NCBI GenBank assembly: GCA_020721045.1
Contig: DYNN01000022.1
Span: 1-33,698 of the forward strand
Reading direction: 5' to 3'
DNA length: 33,698 nucleotides
Origin: Thiomargarita sp.
Lineage (GTDB): Bacteria; Pseudomonadota; Gammaproteobacteria; Beggiatoales; Beggiatoaceae
Positions 26,728 to 33,698 of the stretch are shown here, one piece after another. The notes under the pieces are model-generated. The model ran no database searches. It was not told where the DNA came from and saw only the letters and a list, made by a program, of their open reading frames with translations. Position numbers and translations under genes: made by a program. Within the stretch, counting starts at the first letter, position 1; each line of letters starts with the position of its first letter.

Positions 26728-28674
26728 ATGTCCTCCCAAACGACTGCTTCAGAAAAAAAAGCATTGACTTTTCGCCGATTTAAAGAAGATGATACATCTT
26801 TTGATGCTTGGAAAGATCACATTTTTCAAGCCAGTTGGTCACATAAATGTCCGACCTATGTGCATCGTACCGCACCTTGTCAAGGCAGTTGCCCAGCGGG
26901 TGAGGATATTCGCGGTTGGTTAGGTGTGGTCAGAGGAATGGAAAAGCCACCACAAGATATGGAATGGCAAGAATATGCTTTCCGCCGTTCTACTAACGCG
27001 AATCCTTTTCCTTCAATTATGGGACGAGTTTGTCCAGCACCTTGTCAAACGGGTTGTAACCGTAATGCTGTTGAAGATTATGTAGGTATTAATGCAGTTG
27101 AACAGTTTATTGGTGATACAGCGTTAACCAAAGGATATAAATTAGTCCCACCAGGCGAATCCACTGGCAAAAAAGTGGCTATTATTGGTGGTGGTCCCGC
27201 CGGTTTATCTGCCGCTTATCAATTGCGCCGTTATGGACACGCGTGTACTGTATTTGATGATCATGCTGATTTAGGCGGTATGATGGTTTTTGGTATTCCT
27301 GGTTATCGGACACCACGCGATGTTGTCAAAGGCGAAATTCAACGTATTTTGGATATGGGTGTAGAAACTCGTATGAATACGCGCGTTGGTAAAGATATTT
27401 CTATTGCTGAATTAGAAAAAGAATTTGACGCTGTTTTATGGGCAATTGGCTGCCAATCAGGTCGTCCACTGCCTGTGCCCAATTCAGATGCACCTAATTG
27501 TATTTCTGGTGTTGCTTTCTTGAGTGATTTTAATCAAGGACGTATCGGTCATGTACCACAAAAAGTAGTCGTCGTTGGCGGTGGTGATACTTCGATTGAC
27601 GTTGCCTCTGTTGCTCGCCGTTTGGGTCATAGTGAAGGTGACGCACCAGAAATGGGTTATGTTGCACATGATGTTGCCGCTTTAGGTACCCGTGCTGGTG
27701 CTCAAGTCACCTTGACTTCGCTATTTCCAATTGAAAACATGACTGCAGCTCAACATGAAATACAAGATGCGTTGAGAGAAGGGGTTGATATTCAAGCCGG
27801 TGTAATGCCAACTGAAGTTGTGTTGGGTGCTGATGGTAAAGCAGTTGGTTTAAAAATGGCAAAATGTACCGTCGATAAACGTGGCGTGCCCACTAAGATT
27901 GAAGGTACAGACTACGTGATTGAAGCCGATGTGATTGTTTCTGCCATTGGACAATACGGCGATTTGACTGGTAATGGATTAGATGAACTGAATAATGGAC
28001 GTGGTTTTATTGATGCTGATCCTTTTTATCGCGTTAAAGGACGGGATAAACATTTTGTAGCGGGTGATATTATTCGTCCACATTTATTGACAACTGCTAT
28101 CGGTCACGGTTCCATCGTCGCTAATACCATTGATCGTTATTTGTCTGGCGTTGAATTGACCAAACGCCCTAAAGTGGATGTCCATCATTTCAATTTATTA
28201 GCCAAATTAAATGAAGCTAATTTAGCACCGGAAGCCTTTATTCCTGAAGAAAGAGGTGATTTACGCGGTACGTCTTTAGCAAACTACGCTGTTCACAATT
28301 ATGAAGATCGTTCTACTGTAGAAATTATTCCTTCTAAAGCGTTATTTTTAGGTCATTTTTCTCATACGCCCCGTTTATTACGTGATGAAGTACATATTTC
28401 CTCTGAAGAAGTTTTAGGCAACTTCCAAGAACGGATTAAATGTTTAACTGATGCGCAAGCAATTGCTGAAGCCAAACGTTGTATGAGTTGTGGTCTTTGT
28501 TTTGAATGTGACAATTGCGTAGTTTTCTGTCCACAAGAAGCTGTCAAGAAAACACCAAAGAAAGAAATGACAACGGGACGTTATGTCTACACTGATTATT
28601 CACGTTGTATCGGTTGTCATATTTGTGCAGATGTATGCCCAACGGGTTACATTAATATGGGAATGGGTGAATAA
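26728..28674 (+). CDS. dsrL: DsrL, NAD(P)H:acceptor oxidoreductase of the rDsr pathway
   Basis: 648 residues. DsrL is an iron-sulfur flavoprotein, like the glutamate synthase small subunit, that interacts with DsrAB and couples the reverse-Dsr reaction to NAD+. N-terminal cluster cysteines are C51, C55, C102, C106 and C110. The FAD dinucleotide-binding site is IIGGGPAGLSAA (152-163), and the NAD(P) site VVVGGGDTSIDVA lies near 283. The C-terminal extension carries two ferredoxin [4Fe-4S] motifs: C585, C588, C591 (with C601) and C627, C630, C633, C637. The AAGGAG site precedes the ATG. Its stop is directly followed by the dsrJ start with no gap. Confidence 0.95.
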   Translation: MSSQTTASEKKALTFRRFKEDDTSFDAWKDHIFQASWSHKCPTYVHRTAPCQGSCPAGEDIRGWLGVVRGMEKPPQDMEWQEYAFRRSTNANPFPSIMGRVCPAPCQTGCNRNAVEDYVGINAVEQFIGDTALTKGYKLVPPGESTGKKVAIIGGGPAGLSAAYQLRRYGHACTVFDDHADLGGMMVFGIPGYRTPRDVVKGEIQRILDMGVETRMNTRVGKDISIAELEKEFDAVLWAIGCQSGRPLPVPNSDAPNCISGVAFLSDFNQGRIGHVPQKVVVVGGGDTSIDVASVARRLGHSEGDAPEMGYVAHDVAALGTRAGAQVTLTSLFPIENMTAAQHEIQDALREGVDIQAGVMPTEVVLGADGKAVGLKMAKCTVDKRGVPTKIEGTDYVIEADVIVSAIGQYGDLTGNGLDELNNGRGFIDADPFYRVKGRDKHFVAGDIIRPHLLTTAIGHGSIVANTIDRYLSGVELTKRPKVDVHHFNLLAKLNEANLAPEAFIPEERGDLRGTSLANYAVHNYEDRSTVEIIPSKALFLGHFSHTPRLLRDEVHISSEEVLGNFQERIKCLTDAQAIAEAKRCMSCGLCFECDNCVVFCPQEAVKKTPKKEMTTGRYVYTDYSRCIGCHICADVCPTGYINMGMGE

Positions 28675-29151
28675 ATGTTAGTACGCCGTTTGTTTCGCAT
28701 CATAATGCAGTTGGGTGTTGGCTTGATATTCAGTCTCGCCGTGAATGCAGATAATGGTGAAACGGCGGCAGGACGTGTTCCCCTGCCCACGTTGCCAACT
28801 GCTAAAATGGATTTTTCAACAGAACAAAAGTGTGTGGCACCGACCGATATTATGCGCCGAATGCATGGAACTTTTTTGAAACATAAACGCAATGAAACTA
28901 TGCATCAAGGTATCCGTACCCCAGCGTATAGTTTGGTTGAGTGTATTAGTTGCCATGTAACACCTAAAGAAGATGGCAGCTATACCAAGATTCAAGAAGA
29001 CCCACAACATTTTTGTCGCTCTTGTCATGCATATGCTGCGGTACAACCTGACTGTTTTCAATGCCATGCAAGTACGCCTGAAAAAGAAGCAGTGTCTACT
29101 GATTCTGTACCAGCAAATGTCGAAGAAATGTCTATGAGTATGTCTAAATAA
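28675..29151 (+). CDS. dsrJ: DsrMKJOP complex triheme cytochrome c DsrJ
   Basis: 158 residues. An N-terminal uncleaved signal anchor (about 5-24) places it in the periplasm. Three CxxCH heme motifs are present: CISCH (90-94), CRSCH (114-118) and CFQCH (127-131). Cys53 in KCVAPTDIMRRMH is at the position of the unusual cysteine heme ligand described for A. vinosum DsrJ. The start abuts the dsrL stop (TAAATG), so translation is coupled. A 262-bp gap with a hairpin separates it from dsrO. Confidence 0.94.
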   Translation: MLVRRLFRIIMQLGVGLIFSLAVNADNGETAAGRVPLPTLPTAKMDFSTEQKCVAPTDIMRRMHGTFLKHKRNETMHQGIRTPAYSLVECISCHVTPKEDGSYTKIQEDPQHFCRSCHAYAAVQPDCFQCHASTPEKEAVSTDSVPANVEEMSMSMSK

Positions 29152-29413
29152 TGTGTAAATAAATTTCCCCCTGAACTGAGGGGGAACCAAATAGATGGGA
29201 CTGTGTTCAAGACTTTAGTTATCGTATGTGGGCTCCGGTGGCGTTTTTTTTAATGAAGTTGTATTAGCATATTACTATATACCAACCTAATAAACAGTTT
29301 CTACAGCTTGTTAGCCATACCCAACAATTTTTAAGAATAAAATTTGTCCAACCCATTAATTATTATATTTCAGTAACTTAGGAAAAAAGATCGTTTTGAA
29401 AGAGCGCCTAATT
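29152..29413 (+). promoter_or_regulatory. dsrJ-dsrO spacer with GC-rich hairpin
   Basis: ttccccct (29165-29172) and agggggaa (29179-29186) form an 8-bp stem with a 6-base loop 13 bp after dsrJ. No T-run follows on the plus strand, so an mRNA-stability or partial-termination role is more likely than a full stop. The rest of the gap has no gene. It is the widest spacing within the operon, so a second promoter for dsrOP is possible, though none is clear. Confidence 0.5.
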
Positions 29414-30151
29414 ATGAAAGAACAACATTCACCAAATCAAAGTCGCCGTGATTTTATTAAAACTACAGCAACTGTAATGGGTGTCACCACAATTGCCCCT
29501 GGTATCTTATTTTATAGCACCTCTCAAGCACGTTCAATTGATCAAGCGGTCACATCCGAAGTGAGATGGGGAATGCTAATCGATACGACTCGCTGTACGA
29601 AAGATTGCGATGATTGTGTTAACGCCTGTGGACAAGAACATGGTTTAGTGGGACATGATCGCCCACAAACAGATGCAAAATGGATACGTAAAGTCGACTT
29701 ACGTGACAAACAAACCGGTCGCGAATACCATTTACCCATGATGTGTCAACATTGCGAATCACCGCCTTGTGCTGATGTATGCCCTACTGGTGCTTCGTTT
29801 AAACGTGCTGATGGTATCGTCTTAGTTGATAAACATATTTGTATTGGTTGTCGTTATTGTATGATGGCATGTCCTTATAAAGCACGTTCTTTTGTACATG
29901 AAGAAGTCACAGAACAAAAGACACATACGCCACGTGGAAAGGGAACTGTAGAAGCCTGTACTTTATGTGTGCATCGCGTGGATCAGGGAAAACTGCCTGC
30001 TTGTGTAGAAGCCTGCCCGAGTCAAGCCATTTTATTTGGCGATATTAATGATCCTAATAGTGAAATTGCAAAAAAATTAAAGGAAATTCATAATATTGCT
30101 TTGCGAGCAGATTTAAAATTAAATCCTGGCGTGCGTTATCAAGGAATTTGA
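29414..30151 (+). CDS. dsrO: DsrMKJOP complex periplasmic Fe-S subunit DsrO
   Basis: 245 residues from the ATG at 29414; a TTG at 29396 with AGGA 11 bases upstream would add six residues and cannot be excluded. A Tat signal with SRRDFIK (10-16) and a hydrophobic stretch ends near SQA. The mature part is an NrfC/HybA-like ferredoxin with four cysteine clusters: CTKDCDDCVNAC, CQHCESPPCADVC, CIGCRYCMMAC and CTLCVHR...CVEAC. It passes electrons between DsrJ and DsrP on the outer face of the membrane. It is followed by dsrP with only 2 bp between. Confidence 0.94.
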   Translation: MKEQHSPNQSRRDFIKTTATVMGVTTIAPGILFYSTSQARSIDQAVTSEVRWGMLIDTTRCTKDCDDCVNACGQEHGLVGHDRPQTDAKWIRKVDLRDKQTGREYHLPMMCQHCESPPCADVCPTGASFKRADGIVLVDKHICIGCRYCMMACPYKARSFVHEEVTEQKTHTPRGKGTVEACTLCVHRVDQGKLPACVEACPSQAILFGDINDPNSEIAKKLKEIHNIALRADLKLNPGVRYQGI

Positions 30152-30153
30152 CG

Positions 30154-31374
30154 ATGAAAAAAATTGCTTACACTCAGTTAGAAGGTCGTAGCCTTGGCTT
30201 TTACAGCCTAATCGCTATTTTAGGCGTTATCATATTAGCAGGCTTGGGTGCCACTTATTACATGGAACACCATGGACATTATGTAACTGGCATGACCAAT
30301 CAAGTTGTGTGGGGAATGCCACATGTTTTTGCTATCTTATTAATTTTAGCTGCATCTGGTGTATTAAATATTGCCTCAGTAGGCACGGTTTTTGGAAAAT
30401 CTCTATACAAGCCATTAGGTCGTTTATCTGGATTGATGGCAATTACTTTATTAATCGGTGGATTATGCGTTCTAGTGCTTGATTTAGGACACCCTGATCG
30501 CTTGATTGTTGCCATGACTTCTTACAATTTTAAATCTATTTTCGCGTGGAACATCTTCTTATATACCGGTTTTATGGTTATTGTCGGTATTTATTTATGG
30601 TGGATGATGGAGCGTTCAATGCACCGTTACTATCCTAAAGCAGGTTTAGTCGCATTCATTTGGCGTTTGATTCTAACCACTGGTACAGGTTCTATTTTTG
30701 GTTTTTTAGTGGCGCGCGAAGCTTATGATGCAGCTATTTTAGCCCCTTTATTTATTGCAATGTCTCTATCGTTAGGACTAGCCTTCTTTCTCATCACACT
30801 GATTGCAACTTATCATTGGGCTAAAAAACAACTGGGTAACGCGGTTTTATTTAGATTAAAGAACTTACTAGGCGTATTTGTTGCTGTTGTTTTATACTTC
30901 GTGGCTGCCTATCACTTAACTAACTTATACATTACCGAAAACCATGATGTAGAACGTTTTATTTTAATTGATGGCGGCGTTTACACCTTATTATTCTGGT
31001 TAGGACAAATCGCTTTAGGCAGTATACTACCTCTTATCTTGTTATATTCGCCCATTGGTAACACAAAAATGGGAATTGTGACCGCTTCTTTGCTTGTGTT
31101 GTTAGGCGGAATTGCCCAACTTTACGTTATTATCATTGGTGGACAAGCTTATCCTTTAGAAATTTTCCCCGGTATGGAAGTGGTGTCTTCCGGTTTCTTT
31201 GACTTATCATTGACAGAATATCATCGTTATGTACCAACCCTGTGGGAAATCATGTTAGGAGTTGGCGGTGTTGCGTTTAGTTTATTGGCAACAATATTTG
31301 CATTACGAGTTTTGCAATTCTTGCCAGTTAGTTTAGCAGATGCCGATATTGATCCACATACTAAAAAAGCTTAA
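30154..31374 (+). CDS. dsrP: DsrMKJOP complex membrane subunit DsrP (NrfD family)
   Basis: 407 residues including the start, from the ATG at 30154 with AAGGAA seven bases ahead. A TTG two codons earlier overlaps the dsrO stop and is less likely. About ten hydrophobic helices are seen, as in the NrfD/PsrC quinone-interacting family. It would exchange electrons with the quinone pool and pass them to DsrO. It is the last gene of the operon: a hairpin follows and no dsrN, dsrR or dsrS is found downstream. Confidence 0.94.
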   Translation: MKKIAYTQLEGRSLGFYSLIAILGVIILAGLGATYYMEHHGHYVTGMTNQVVWGMPHVFAILLILAASGVLNIASVGTVFGKSLYKPLGRLSGLMAITLLIGGLCVLVLDLGHPDRLIVAMTSYNFKSIFAWNIFLYTGFMVIVGIYLWWMMERSMHRYYPKAGLVAFIWRLILTTGTGSIFGFLVAREAYDAAILAPLFIAMSLSLGLAFFLITLIATYHWAKKQLGNAVLFRLKNLLGVFVAVVLYFVAAYHLTNLYITENHDVERFILIDGGVYTLLFWLGQIALGSILPLILLYSPIGNTKMGIVTASLLVLLGGIAQLYVIIIGGQAYPLEIFPGMEVVSSGFFDLSLTEYHRYVPTLWEIMLGVGGVAFSLLATIFALRVLQFLPVSLADADIDPHTKKA

Positions 31375-31383
31375 CTAATTATT

Positions 31384-31414
31384 TTGACTGTGGTTAATTA
31401 TTGATCACAGTCAA
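31384..31414 (+). terminator. dsr operon terminator hairpin
   Basis: ttgactgtg (31384-31392) and cacagtcaa (31406-31414) form a perfect 9-bp stem with a 13-base AT-rich loop, 10 bp after the dsrP stop. The tail is gctaaactctt, so not a strong T-run, but the position and stem suggest the operon end. The following 31415-31577 holds no gene, only a small tcacaa/ttgtga hairpin near 31493. Confidence 0.6.
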
Positions 31415-31561
31415 GCTAAACTCTTACCTGAAAACGCCAAAACTACCAAAAAATAGTAGGATTAGTTATGTTTAAGAAGTAAGTTCCCTAGATCACAAAA
31501 ACTCCTTGTGACTTGTTATGTATAATATACAATAGATTTTGAAGATAATTTTATCTTTTTG

Positions 31562-31580
31562 TGCGTAAGGTAAGTCATTA
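31562..31580. repeat. Solo terminal repeat of the left-edge MITE family
   Basis: tgcgtaaggtaag (31562-31574) differs in one base from the 13-bp right end of the two complete elements (294-306 and 32033-32045). No matching left end was found in the preceding 150 bp, so it is a solo or decayed end. It ends beside the DUF2283 stop codon, just as copy 1 ends beside the nifX stop. Confidence 0.5.
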
Positions 31581-31778
31581 AGTAATTTCAAAATCTACAT
31601 ATTTTAATTGAGACATAGGAATATATTCATTCACTTTTAGAAGTTCTATCCCAATCACCTGACCCATAGCACTAAAATCAAGAATCACACCTGATTGAAT
31701 TTGTTCAGAATCAATCGCTTTACTATCAAAAAAACGAATATATAATGTTTTTTCTTGTTCATCAAAATGAATTTTCAT
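31578..31778 (-). CDS. DUF2283 family small protein
   Basis: 66 residues. The sequence MKIHFDEQEKTLYIRF...SGVILDFSAMGQVIGIELL is the DUF2283 pattern. Its function is unknown; members often sit next to DUF4258 proteins in apparent toxin-antitoxin-like pairs. I looked for a DUF4258 reading frame in 31779-31930 and found only broken sequence, so this copy seems to be single. Cytoplasmic, with no signal. Flanked on both sides by ends of the left-edge MITE family, a sign of a mobile-prone region. Confidence 0.78.
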   Translation of the reverse strand: MKIHFDEQEKTLYIRFFDSKAIDSEQIQSGVILDFSAMGQVIGIELLKVNEYIPMSQLKYVDFEIT

Positions 31779-31924
31779 TATTTATTTACATCAAAATTAT
31801 AAAGCTAATTTAGATTCTTTAGTTTCACTACAGAAACTCTGAGTCTCACTCTCTGGTTATACGAAATGAATTCTTTTATGATAATAATGTAGTTTAATCG
31901 TATCTAAAACAGGATACAAGATTT

Positions 31925-32052
31925 TTATTAACTCATGTTACGCAAAAAAATTCTCTCTCACGAAGAATCAATAACTTATAAAACCATCTCTACAATATAA
32001 CTCATTGATTTATGGTTCTACAAAATTTTGTCTGCGTAAGGTGAGTTATTAA
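31925..32052. mobile_element. MITE-like element, copy 2
   Basis: A 114-bp element (31932-32045) has terminal inverted repeats ctcatgttacgca (31932-31944) and tgcgtaaggtgag (32033-32045), matching at 11 of 13 positions, and the 7-bp direct repeat TTATTAA on both sides (31925-31931 and 32046-32052). The last 30 bases before 32051 are identical to 283-312 of copy 1. The interior is AT-rich, not the REP-type interior of copy 1, with only a 7-bp aatcaat/attgatt inner inverted repeat. No coding capacity. The rest of the 31779-32068 gap shows nothing else. Confidence 0.72.
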
Positions 32053-32068
32053 CATAAGGAAATAGTTC

Positions 32069-32470
32069 ATGAAGTTATTAAAAATGCTGCTATTATTTTT
32101 CTCGGTTAGTATTAGTATCTCAGCAAATGCAAGTCAATCAACTAGTCATATGCTGAAACATTGTCATTGCTACCAAAATGCAACCGATTTATTCAATGCA
32201 GTAGAGCAACAGTACAGTTACTATTTCCCACCAGATAATAGAGTTATTTTTTATTACTCAGGTGGTTCTACTCCCGTATATCAGGATGTAGAAAAAACTC
32301 AAGAAACAGGAGGAACAACGCCTAAAACTACCATGATATATCGTTGTTATAACAACTATCAATCATGTCTTGTTACTTGGGAAGATAAAGATTTTTACTA
32401 TATGTATCAAGGAAATTGGTATTACTTTGATTCTATAGTAAATTCTCTCAAATATTTTGGGGCAAGATAA
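32069..32470 (+). CDS. Small secreted protein of unknown function
   Basis: 133 residues. A signal peptide covers about 1-22 (hydrophobic, ending ANA), so export is expected. The mature part has four cysteines (HCHC, YRCYN, SCLV), likely two disulfides, and many aromatic residues (YYMYQGNWYYFD). I do not recognise a family. AAGGAAATA precedes the ATG, which lies 17 bp after the right flank of MITE copy 2, so the insertion must carry or displace its promoter. It may share a transcript with the lipoprotein gene 96 bp downstream. Confidence 0.6.
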   Translation: MKLLKMLLLFFSVSISISANASQSTSHMLKHCHCYQNATDLFNAVEQQYSYYFPPDNRVIFYYSGGSTPVYQDVEKTQETGGTTPKTTMIYRCYNNYQSCLVTWEDKDFYYMYQGNWYYFDSIVNSLKYFGAR

Positions 32471-32566
32471 TTTTAGAAATAAACTTGGGATAAGAGTAAT
32501 TGTACTCCATTACTTCAAACCTCAAGTTTATTTAATCAAATATTCTGTACGTTATTAGGATCGTTT

Positions 32567-33511
32567 ATGTTAAAAATACTCAGAACTTTTATAATTTATA
32601 CATTATTTATATTGCTTACTGGTTGCGCAGATTTTTTTAAAAAAAGTGAAGATTTATATCATACAATGTACAGTAGTATAACTTCATTTTCATTAAAACC
32701 ACCTGCAATCACTACTAGTTTTTCTGATGTTAATACAAGCAAAGTTTCTATCGGTAAGGCAAAACTCAAGAAATCAAAGAAATTATGCTCTATGCCAAGA
32801 AATAATGATGGTAGCTATATTTTGTCTGCTGGATATTATGAAATAACTGTAAAAAGTTTTTGCTTAATGGCAGGAACTCATGGGCCTAGCCAAGGGGATG
32901 GGTATCTGTATGCTCCCTTAAAAGGCGATAAAAGCGAGTTAATAAAAAGGATTCTGACAAATATGGAATACTACCCAAATATAGCACAACATGATGTTCA
33001 GCTATTACTATGGGCAATCATTTCTCAAACAGAATTTAAAAATTTATCAATTGAACTGCAAGGTATAGCTTTGCAATTACTCGGTAACGAAGGAATTTTA
33101 GAATTCAGTGGTGGTGTATTAGGAATAATACCAGATACGGTTATGGCTCAATTAACCTCACATCTGCCACCTAGTCTGAAAAAAATCGCTGAAGTAGAAA
33201 ATAAAATGCGCTCTCTATTTTCAAAAGCAGGAAGTACATATGCCGATATTGAAAGATTAGCAGTTTTATCTGGTGCGGCAGTGATAGATCATCCTGAATA
33301 TGAAAGAGGTGTATGGTCTAAGCATATTGGTGGATACTCTGTTAGATATCTTCCGTCTGGTTATTCTAAAGTAAAAATAGAAGTATACATCCCTAAAGAA
33401 TTAGGAACTGTAATTTTCAATGCAGTTAGTGATGTAGCCATGCCAGCAAATACTGATGCACAAAGATTAGGATTAAGCAATATTCCTGTTAACCAAAAAG
33501 GGTGTAAGTAA
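32567..33511 (+). CDS. Lipoprotein with unrecognised conserved-looking domain
   Basis: 314 residues. The N-terminus MLKILRTFIIYTLFILLTGC gives a lipobox LTGC with the lipidated Cys at 20, so an envelope lipoprotein. The body holds a motif-like stretch YYEITVKSFCLMAGTHGPSQ (about 87-106), then GDGYLYAPL and QHDVQLLLWAII, followed by a helical region and a C-terminal beta-rich part ending VAMPANTDAQRLGL. The GTHGP...GDGYLYAPL signature looks like a real conserved family but I cannot name it. The short hydrophobic-alternating helices suggest binding rather than catalysis. Reads with the secreted protein upstream, and lies just before an insertion sequence. Confidence 0.65.
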   Translation: MLKILRTFIIYTLFILLTGCADFFKKSEDLYHTMYSSITSFSLKPPAITTSFSDVNTSKVSIGKAKLKKSKKLCSMPRNNDGSYILSAGYYEITVKSFCLMAGTHGPSQGDGYLYAPLKGDKSELIKRILTNMEYYPNIAQHDVQLLLWAIISQTEFKNLSIELQGIALQLLGNEGILEFSGGVLGIIPDTVMAQLTSHLPPSLKKIAEVENKMRSLFSKAGSTYADIERLAVLSGAAVIDHPEYERGVWSKHIGGYSVRYLPSGYSKVKIEVYIPKELGTVIFNAVSDVAMPANTDAQRLGLSNIPVNQKGCK

Positions 33512-33540
33512 AAAATTTATGATCTAATTTAACTTGAATA

Positions 33541-33698
33541 GGACTTACGCATTGACGGCAGTCCGAAATTGTGGATTGAGATAATCTTTACCGGGAATAA
33601 AGCTACTGATGAAAGCAGCCACCACATCCTTAAACAAATCACGTTTCCAAGCATAGGCATGTTGAATGACATCAGTAAATTGCATTTCTTGAAGATGG
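33541..33698 (-). mobile_element. Partial insertion sequence at window edge (transposase 3' end)
   Basis: Minus-strand coding from the window edge to a TAA at 33545-33547 gives the last 50 residues of a transposase-like protein (begins HLQEMQFTDVIQHAYAWKRD, ends LNPQFRTAVNA). The stop lies within ggacttacgcattgacg (33541-33557), the likely terminal inverted repeat, a compact arrangement typical of insertion sequences. The family cannot be named from this piece. Its TTACGCA core also appears in the MITE-family end ctcaccttacgca, a possible but weak link. Confidence 0.5.

Noticed and set aside
31779-31930. DUF4258 partner for the DUF2283 gene
   Set aside because: No continuous reading frame or DUF4258 pattern could be read on either strand.
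1-33698. CRISPR arrays, rRNA and tRNA genes
   Set aside because: No regularly spaced repeats, no rRNA core sequence and no cloverleaf-like segments were found by reading.

Overview
The window looks like chromosome of a low-GC, filamentous-type sulfur-oxidising gammaproteobacterium (Beggiatoa / Thiotrichales-like). This is inferred from gene content: a reverse-type dissimilatory sulfite reductase (dsr) operon, soxYZ, a NifX protein, ubiquinone and MEP-pathway genes, and a very large propeller/caspase-like exported protein of a kind I associate with large sulfur bacteria. No 16S rRNA or tRNA is present, so the taxonomic call rests on these genes alone.

Layout. 1-312: a small non-coding mobile element (MITE-like) ending at the nifX stop codon. 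310-3022 (minus): pbpC then nifX. 3226-5177 (plus): ubiA overlapping a secreted trypsin-like protease. 5183-6133 (minus): a PDC/Cache sensor protein. 6330-10781 (plus): a small P-loop kinase, an orphan NuoB/hydrogenase-small-subunit-like Fe-S protein, ispG, carA (no carB) and an SDR epimerase. 10866-11678 (minus): soxY-soxZ. 11938-19139 (minus): a TPR/glycosyltransferase-like protein, a 1287-residue double beta-propeller plus C13/caspase-like peptidase, and a TauD-type dioxygenase. Two gaps here hold a MITE-like element and a decayed transposase fragment. 19726-31374 (plus): dsrA-B-E-F-H-C-M-K-(dsrC-like)-L-J-O-P. 31578-33511: a DUF2283 gene, a second copy of the first MITE family, a small secreted protein and an unrecognised lipoprotein. 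From 33545 the window runs into the 3' end of an insertion sequence.

How it fits together. In the established model for Allochromatium-type organisms, SoxYZ carries thiosulfate-derived sulfur on a C-terminal cysteine arm in the periplasm. DsrEFH and DsrC relay persulfide sulfur in the cytoplasm, DsrAB with DsrL oxidises it to sulfite, and DsrMKJOP links DsrC redox state to the quinone pool and periplasm. All catalytic residues I could check are present. dsrN, dsrR and dsrS are absent downstream of dsrP.

The most notable points are: (1) a second DsrC-family protein with no cysteine at all, encoded between dsrK and dsrL; (2) a 14-blade propeller protein fused to a caspase-like peptidase; (3) two copies of a small transposable element with matching 13-bp ends and TTATTA(A) target duplications, one holding two REP-like hairpins; (4) an orphan group-4-hydrogenase-like small subunit beside ispG.
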